Assembly: GCF_026000295.1 (NCBI RefSeq)
Contig: NZ_AP026769.1
Span: 1,240,001 to 1,304,000, forward strand
Direction of reading: 5' to 3'
Length of the DNA: 64,000 nt
Origin: Helicobacter suis HS1
GTDB taxonomy: Bacteria; Campylobacterota; Campylobacteria; Campylobacterales; Helicobacteraceae
Within the stretch, counting starts at the first letter, position 1; each line of letters starts with the position of its first letter. Below are positions 58,525 to 64,000 of this stretch, in pieces. Both the position numbers and the translations under genes were made by a program. The notes beneath the pieces were generated by a model. That model did no database searches. It saw nothing but the letters and a program-made list of their open reading frames with translations, and was not told the DNA's origin.

Positions 58525-60862
58525 ATGCCTTTTTTCAAAAATCTTAAGTTAGGCACTAAAGTAGCCTTCGTGATTTCTGTAATCTTGGTTTTATCCTTTC
58601 TCTTTTTAGGGACTTATTATACTACAAAAATCACTTCTGTACTAGTTAATAGTGCCAATGAGAGGGTTAAAATCTTGGCTAGTAGCCAAGCAACTAAAAT
58701 TACACTCGAGCTTAAAAATGCAAGCCAAACTTTGATTGACTATGTGAACTAGTTTTCAGGCGGTGGTTATGTCTTATTAAAAAATGCCAGTCATGCCGAG
58801 TTTCAAGACAACATCAGCAAACTTTGCATGAGTAGCGAATTTTTCAAAGGAAGTTTTTTACTTTTTTTACAAGATAACAAACCCACCGCTAGCTACGAGG
58901 CAACTCAATTACCAGATGGCCGGATCGTGCTTTCTAATAATACAAAATCTATTTGGACATCAGATGTTGTTGCTCGAGTGATTAAAATCCGTGGATTTAG
59001 CCGTACCCATACAGAGTTTATGAAATTTGCAGACAAAACAACTTATTTTGGTTTTATCATCGCCGCCCCTATTTTAGATCAAGCACGCAATTTAAAAGCC
59101 ATTGTGGGGGTTTTTGTAAGTTTTGATTACATTCAAGATCACTACTTCCCCACGCATTCAAAAGAAAATGGCTTTGTGATAGGCTCTAGGGATCGTATTT
59201 TTGCAATCAATAGAGACCACACTTTGCAAGGCAAGGTTTTTACAGATGTCATGCAAGCAGCTGAGGCTAAATCGGTACTTGATTTTAGAAAAAACGCCCA
59301 ACCGGGGGATAGCATGACCACTAGCTTTTATTCTGATGTCTTGCATGGCGATATCATTTTAGCCCTTTATGATGTAAACCCTTATAGCAACTTAACAGAA
59401 CCTGTCAATTGGGTCATTGGATCAGCTGTCTTAAGAAAAGATGTGTACCACGTCGTGCATAAGGCGCAGTTAGCAGCTATTTTAATTTGTCTAGTGGCTC
59501 TTTTAATCGCCGTTACTATCATGGTTTTTTACATTAAAAACCAAATTGTTTGGCGGATTTCAAGAGTTGTGGCAACTTTGGATAGTTTCTTTAGGCTTTT
59601 AAACCACGAGGAAAATGTCAAGCTTGAGATTTATCACTCCACCCAAAAAGATGAAATTGGTTGGATGTTAGACTCCATTAATTCTAATGTGGCCAATATC
59701 CAGCAAACTTTCCATGATGATAATGACGCGGTGGTAGAAGCCACCCGCTTGGCCTCTGATGTACAAAAAGGAATCATTGTCTTTAATGAAAGCCATGCCA
59801 ATGCTAAAACCCCTAAACTCTCTGAGCTTATCCGTGTTACCCATTCTATGGTGAGTGATTTAGAGAAAAAAATCGGCTCGGATTTAAATAAAATCTTAGC
59901 TGTGGTGCATGCCTATCAAGACTTAGATTTTACCGCAAGAGTAGAAAATGCTAAAGGAGAGATTGAAGTTTCTGTTAACCAGTTAGGTACAGAGGTTAGT
60001 GAAATGCTTAGCACTTCTTTATCTTTTGCAAATACACTTAACGCAAAAGCCATTGATTTAAAGGCTAGCATGGAAAAACTCTCTTCAAGCTCTACTAAAC
60101 AATCTGAGGGGATCAAAATAACCACACAAAACATTGAAGGCATCACCCAGCATATCAACGATGTGAGCACTAAGAGCGATGAGATGATCGCCCAAAGCCA
60201 AGATATTAAAGGCATTGTAGAGATCATTAGAGATATTGCCGATCAAACCAATTTATTAGCCCTTAATGCGGCTATTGAAGCAGCGCGCGCGGGTGAACAT
60301 GGACGCGGGTTTGCGGTGGTGGCTGATGAGGTGAGAAAACTAGCTGAGCGCACGCAAAAGTCTTTAAGTGAAATTGAATCTAGCATTAATGTTTTATTAC
60401 AAAGCATTGCGGATAACTCAGCAGCTAGTGAAGTGCCCAAATGCTAAAGACATTTGGGCTTCCTAGGCTGATGTTGCCCGTAGGGAGAGTTTGGTTCTCA
60501 CTCTGTGTCCCTATAGTAGGGATTTTACAGAGTTTGAGCTCCAACGCATTCCCTACAGGTCTCACACATCATATCTCCAAAGGCGTAACTTCCGACACTT
60601 CCTGCCGTAGATACGAATGTATGGGGACATTATACCACAAATTAGTGGCATTCATCCCACCCGCTAAAGACGAGTGGGATTTCTGCCGGAGAGTTTTAAA
60701 AGCCAAGCTTCAGCTGTATTAGATATTAATAAGGCTATGGGAGAATTTGATGCGAATTTAGCCCATAATTTAGACATTTCTCAAGGGTGTTTGGGCATTA
60801 GCCAAGATATTGAGCGCATCGCTACAAATATCTTAGAGGATATGAATAAAAAGAAATTTTAA
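58525..60862 (+). pseudogene. Methyl-accepting chemotaxis protein (TlpC position), inactivated
   Basis: The frame starts at ATG 58525 with a membrane helix (residues about 13-35). An in-frame TAG at 58750 follows KNASQTLIDYVN, and the frame then continues through a Cache-type sensor, a second helix (near residue 320), HAMP and the signalling hairpin ([20 protein letters not shown]). At 60428 the small element interrupts it; removing it joins NSAA to IKSQASAVLDINKAM in frame. The next genes but one are rplM and rpsI, as beside H. pylori tlpC. Two lesions make it non-functional. Confidence 0.88.
60428..60695 (-). mobile_element. 268-bp IS200/IS605-type small element, copy 2
   Basis: Almost identical to copy 1 (the clearest difference is AA versus GG near the left end), so the two moved recently. 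The left end at 60695 abuts TTTAA (plus strand TTAAA at 60696), and the right end at 60428 reads CTTCAC on the minus strand. Both hairpins and the internal TATAAT (60629-60634, minus strand) are kept. It is inserted antisense to the host gene. Confidence 0.88.
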
Positions 60863-60871
60863 AGGATTAAA

Positions 60872-61369
60872 ATGGAGAAAGTGTTAGAAAGTACGAGCCA
60901 ATTTTATCCCACACAGATGTCTAAGATCAAAAAATGGATCATCAAATGGCAAACAAGGTCTTTAGGCAAACGGTTAAATGTGGATATTTTGATCTTATCG
61001 GTGTTGCTTTTTTCCGATCGCTTTAATTTGCAAGCACAGTTAGAAAGGGCTAAGCACTATTTAGAAAAAACCATCAATCCGTGTTTAGTTTGCCGTGTTT
61101 TTGATCGGATTTGTATTAATTTAATGGAATATGCTTCCGATGAACATCTTTATTTGAAAGATAGAGGACGGGTATTTGAACTCTTAGTACAAAATATCCA
61201 GCTCTACCATGTGGTTTTAGACATGTGGGAGGAGGAGGACTATCAAGATCAAAGAGATATTTTAAAAGTTGCGGTACAAAATGCCTATGATAAGCGCTAT
61301 AGTTTAGATGCAGAGAGTCAGCGTTTTTTAACCTACCAAACACGCATTTTTGCTAATAAACATTTATAA
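60872..61369 (+). CDS. Hypothetical protein between the receptor and rplM
   Basis: A 165-residue, helical soluble protein, starting at ATG 60872 with an AAAGGA site 9 bp after the receptor stop. It has paired Cys (CLVC near residue 72) but no recognised domain. The first 20 residues are amphipathic. Position in the receptor transcript suggests a link to signalling or a chance neighbour; I cannot say which. Confidence 0.6.
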   Translation: MEKVLESTSQFYPTQMSKIKKWIIKWQTRSLGKRLNVDILILSVLLFSDRFNLQAQLERAKHYLEKTINPCLVCRVFDRICINLMEYASDEHLYLKDRGRVFELLVQNIQLYHVVLDMWEEEDYQDQRDILKVAVQNAYDKRYSLDAESQRFLTYQTRIFANKHL

Positions 61370-61509
61370 CACACTCCCCACACTCAAAACCAATTAGGTG
61401 AAGTTAAACAGGTGGGGGCTAAGGATTGGGGGTTTTAAAACTCCCATACATTATCTTATTAGAATTATTAAAAATATCTTAAATTCAGCATAACTTCAGT
61501 TTTAAAGAT

Positions 61510-61515
61510 TAGAAT
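61510..61515 (+). promoter_or_regulatory. Candidate -10 box (TAGAAT) for rplM-rpsI
   Basis: TAGAAT 27 bp before the rplM ATG with AAAGGAAAGAG as ribosome site, in an AT-rich leader typical of Helicobacter promoters. Confidence 0.5.
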
Positions 61516-61541
61516 AACGCTTCTTGACTGAAAGGAAAGAG

Positions 61542-61967
61542 ATGACAAAGTCTGTTAAACCAACTGAGATCAAGCGCGCATGGGTTGTGCTTGATGCTAA
61601 AAATCAAATTTTTGGACGCCTGATTACACAGGTTGCAACCCTTTTAAGAGGCAAGCATCGCCCCTTTTATACCCCCCATGTAGATTGTGGGGATTTTGTG
61701 GTGGTGATTAATGCCTCCCATGTGAAATTCTCCGGGCTTAATAAACTACGCGATAAGCAATATTTCACCCATTCGGGTTATTTTGGGAGCACCAAGAGCA
61801 AAACGCTAGAGGAAATGTTAGAAAAAGCACCGGAAAAACTCTTTTTCCTAGCCGTGCGTGGCATGTTGCCTAAAACTAAGCTAGGGCGCGCGATGCTTAA
61901 AAAATTAAAGGTTTATAAAGATGAAAAACACCCCCACACTGCCCAAGTTGGCCAAAAGGATAACTAG
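61542..61967 (+). CDS. rplM: 50S ribosomal protein L13
   Basis: 141 residues from ATG 61542, preceded by GGAAAGAG; a TTG at 61524 is upstream of the ribosome site and unlikely. WVVLDAKNQIFGRLITQVATLLRGKHRP at the N-terminus and VRGMLPKTKLGRAMLKKLKVY at the C-terminus are family motifs. It ends directly before rpsI. Confidence 0.96.
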   Translation: MTKSVKPTEIKRAWVVLDAKNQIFGRLITQVATLLRGKHRPFYTPHVDCGDFVVVINASHVKFSGLNKLRDKQYFTHSGYFGSTKSKTLEEMLEKAPEKLFFLAVRGMLPKTKLGRAMLKKLKVYKDEKHPHTAQVGQKDN

Positions 61968-62357
61968 ATGACAAAATTTTATGCCACAGGGAAAAGAAAA
62001 AGCGCCATTGCTAAAGTTTGGCTCTGGCATGGCAAAGGCGAGCTTGATATTAATGGCATGGATTTAGACACTTGGCTAGGCGGGCATGAATCTATCAAAA
62101 TGAAAGTGATGCAACCTTTAGTTCTGACCCAACAAAAAGACCTTGTTAACATTAAGGCAGTGGTTTTTGGGGGCGGGTATAGTGCACAGGCAGAAGCACT
62201 TAGGCATGGCATTTCTAAAGCACTAGATAGCTATGATAGCGCTTTTAGGGCGATTTTAAAACCTAAGGGTTTATTAACAAGGGATTCTCGTGTGGTTGAG
62301 CGGAAAAAATATGGGAAACGCAAGGCAAGACGCAGCCCACAATTCTCCAAACGATAG
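61968..62357 (+). CDS. rpsI: 30S ribosomal protein S9
   Basis: 129 residues ending in the conserved basic tail [17 protein letters not shown] that reaches the P-site t[18 protein letters not shown] opens the protein. It directly follows rplM, the standard pair. Confidence 0.97.
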   Translation: MTKFYATGKRKSAIAKVWLWHGKGELDINGMDLDTWLGGHESIKMKVMQPLVLTQQKDLVNIKAVVFGGGYSAQAEALRHGISKALDSYDSAFRAILKPKGLLTRDSRVVERKKYGKRKARRSPQFSKR

Positions 62358-62367
62358 AGATTTTAGG

Positions 62368-62589
62368 GGGGTGTACTCCCATTGTGGTTTTCTTGATTCA
62401 GACTATAACACTAGTTTAAATCTAGTTAAACACTTCATCAGGGCTCTTAGCCAAATTGGCCTAGACATGGCGGCTTTATTAACTGATTTAAAAACAAGTC
62501 AGTTAATAACTAACTAGAAACTAAGAAACCAACAAAAATCCCATGCTTTTAGCCTATAGATTTATAGAATTTTATAGGTTTGTAGGAGC
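62368..62589 (+). mobile_element. tnpB 3' remnant with IS right end, copy 2
   Basis: The frame reads SHCGFLDSDYNTSLNL, the second half of the TnpB zinc ribbon with its DxDxNxS-like motif, then continues about 30 codons to a TAG at 62515. After it come AACAAAAATCCC, a CCTATA / TATAGG hairpin and GGTTTGTAGGAGC. The last bases form the ribosome site of the MATE gene. The rest of tnpB and any tnpA are gone. A related remnant lies at 42201. Confidence 0.65.
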
Positions 62590-62594
62590 AGGAC

Positions 62595-63977
62595 ATGGCC
62601 ATTGATCTAAAAACCACCCCCATTCCTAGACTCTTTTTTTATTATTTTATCCCCCTTGCCTTTTCTATGATCTCGCTTTCTACCTATTCTATGATTGATG
62701 GCATGTTTGTGGGCAATAAATTAGGCAAGCAAGCTTTAGCAGCTATTGGGGTGTGCTGGCCTATTTTCCCTACTTTTATTGCCTTTGAATTGCTCTTTGG
62801 ATTAGGGGCTGCCTCTATTGCTTCTTACTTTTTAGGCAAAGATCACGCCAAGCGCGCGCGGCTTGTTTTTAGCTCTGTTTTTTATTTTGTAGCCATTAGC
62901 ATTACTTGTATTAGCTTAGCTTTAGTACCCTTCAGTGAAGCTATCGTTAAAATGCTAGGTAGTAGCGATGTGATCTTGCCTATGGCTTCTAGTTATGCCA
63001 AAGTGGTTTTCATGGGCGCTTTCTTTTTAGTTTTACACCCCCTAGCTGATGTTTTTGTAGTCAATGATAAACGCCCTATTTTAGCAATGGTGGCTATGCT
63101 CATTGGCTCTTTGACGAATGTAATCTTTAATTATTTATTACTCTATGTCTTTGAAATAGGGATTGAAGGTAGCGCCATTGCCACAGTAGTAGGGCATGCG
63201 GTGGGTTTTGCGGTGTTGCTTTCTCACTTTCTGCTTAAAAAAGGCCAACTTTATTTTGTGGCTCGTTTTAATTTGGCTAGCGTGATCTCCTCAGCCAAAA
63301 GCGGTCTACCCCAAAGCATTTCTGAACTTAGCGCGGCTGTTGTCATGCTCATGTTTAACCAAACTATCATGCACACAGTAGGCGAGCGCGGGGTTTCTAT
63401 TTATGCCATTATCATGTATAACGGGATTGTCTTTTGGACAACTTTACTTTCTATCGGGCAGGGTATCCAGCCTATTGCTAGTTTTAGTTATGGCGCTAGG
63501 CGCTTAGATCGCGTCCGTATGGCCTTTATTTTTGGCTTGAAAGTGGCTTTTTGCGTGGGCGTGGGGTTGTATATTTTGTTTTACTTCTTTGATCCGTATT
63601 TACTTAAACTCTATGTGGATAAAAAACAACTTACAGACCTTAGCTTTCTCAAAGACACCAAGCATGCGATGGATATTTACTATTTTGGGCATATTTTTTT
63701 AGGCATCAACTTATTTTGTGCGGTCTTTTTCCAATCTATCCAGCGCACCAAAAGCTCTTTTTTAATTACTCTGTGTGAAACCATCGTGTTTATCGCGATC
63801 TTACTCCCCATTTTAAGCCATTTTTATGGCCTGCAAGGCATTTGGATCGCCTACCCACTCTCGCAGTTTTTAGCGCTTATGGTGGCGGTATGGGTGATTT
63901 ATTATGAGATTAAAAGAGGTACATTTAGCTTTATAGAACCTTATAAAAAAGGTGCTATAGTAAAGCATGCAGATTAA
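62595..63977 (+). CDS. MATE-family multidrug/sodium efflux transporter
   Basis: A 460-residue, twelve-helix protein with two similar halves. PRLFFYYFIPLAFSMISLSTYSMIDGMFVGN at the N-terminus and SGLPQSISELSAAVVMLMFNQ at the start of the second half are typical. It exports drugs or metabolites using Na+ or H+. ATG 62595 has TAGGAG six bases upstream, supplied by the IS right end. It is followed by the window edge after 23 bp. Confidence 0.92.
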   Translation: MAIDLKTTPIPRLFFYYFIPLAFSMISLSTYSMIDGMFVGNKLGKQALAAIGVCWPIFPTFIAFELLFGLGAASIASYFLGKDHAKRARLVFSSVFYFVAISITCISLALVPFSEAIVKMLGSSDVILPMASSYAKVVFMGAFFLVLHPLADVFVVNDKRPILAMVAMLIGSLTNVIFNYLLLYVFEIGIEGSAIATVVGHAVGFAVLLSHFLLKKGQLYFVARFNLASVISSAKSGLPQSISELSAAVVMLMFNQTIMHTVGERGVSIYAIIMYNGIVFWTTLLSIGQGIQPIASFSYGARRLDRVRMAFIFGLKVAFCVGVGLYILFYFFDPYLLKLYVDKKQLTDLSFLKDTKHAMDIYYFGHIFLGINLFCAVFFQSIQRTKSSFLITLCETIVFIAILLPILSHFYGLQGIWIAYPLSQFLALMVAVWVIYYEIKRGTFSFIEPYKKGAIVKHAD

Positions 63978-64000
63978 AACCAAAGCACCTCCGTTTTGTT

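Overview
The window looks like chromosome of a gastric, non-pylori Helicobacter (the group of H. felis, H. heilmannii and H. bizzozeronii). The reasons are moderate-to-low GC, five Hof-family porins and two HP_OMP-type outer membrane proteins, and gene order shared with H. pylori in blocks, as I remember it: HP0659-HP0660-rnhA-rnc-aroC-HP0664-hemN-HP0666, moeA-fliR, HP1474 to HP1484 (tmk, coaD, ubiX, flgA, uvrD, TPR protein, serS, hydrolase, ubiE, hemJ), and tlpC beside rplM-rpsI. The species is an inference; no rRNA is present, and I found no tRNA or CRISPR array.

Layout. 1-3.6 kb: a chemoreceptor cut by the window edge, a small protein and clpB. 3.7-8.1 kb: plus-strand operon of a SurA-like chaperone, a LapB-like TPR protein, rnhA, rnc and aroC. 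8.1-11.7 kb: a damaged stretch with a Sel1 remnant, a chimeric UPF0763 gene, a decapitated hemN and an intact glpC-like iron-sulfur gene. 11.7-20.7 kb: an OMP, ccoG, a truncated NAD(P)H oxidoreductase, a decarboxylase-like protein, a cupin, an NhaC-type antiporter, a DsbK-like protein, fliR and moeA. 20.9-28.7 kb: five tandem Hof porins on the minus strand, one broken, with two candidate NikR operators. 29-31.7 kb: a chemoreceptor broken by a small IS605-type element and a frameshift. 31.8-42 kb: uvrA, an OMP, an antiporter, purN, then htpG, a periplasmic binding protein, guaA and thiE. 42-54 kb: a long minus-strand operon from a META lipoprotein to tmk, containing three damaged genes (flgA, uvrD and a TPR protein). 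54-58.5 kb: mraY, murD and an MscS channel. 58.5-64 kb: a tlpC-like receptor broken by the same small element, a hypothetical gene, rplM-rpsI and a MATE transporter.

Two patterns cut across the genes. First, eight short stretches (18-410 bp) have been overwritten, length for length, by a copy of sequence lying 1.80-1.90 kb further right, always in direct orientation and always with the recipient on the left. These patches break or alter the UPF0763 gene, hemN, an oxidoreductase, a porin, flgA, uvrD and a TPR gene. This could be ectopic patch recombination or an assembly artefact; raw reads would decide. Second, three copies of a 268-271 bp element end in hairpins with loop CTAAAGA (CCAAAGA in one arm), abut TTTAA and keep the 3' end of a tnpB gene. 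They are non-autonomous IS200/IS605 derivatives that may still encode guide (omega) RNAs. Two of the three chemoreceptors here carry this element. Beyond these, a set of three structured intergenic repeats remains unexplained.
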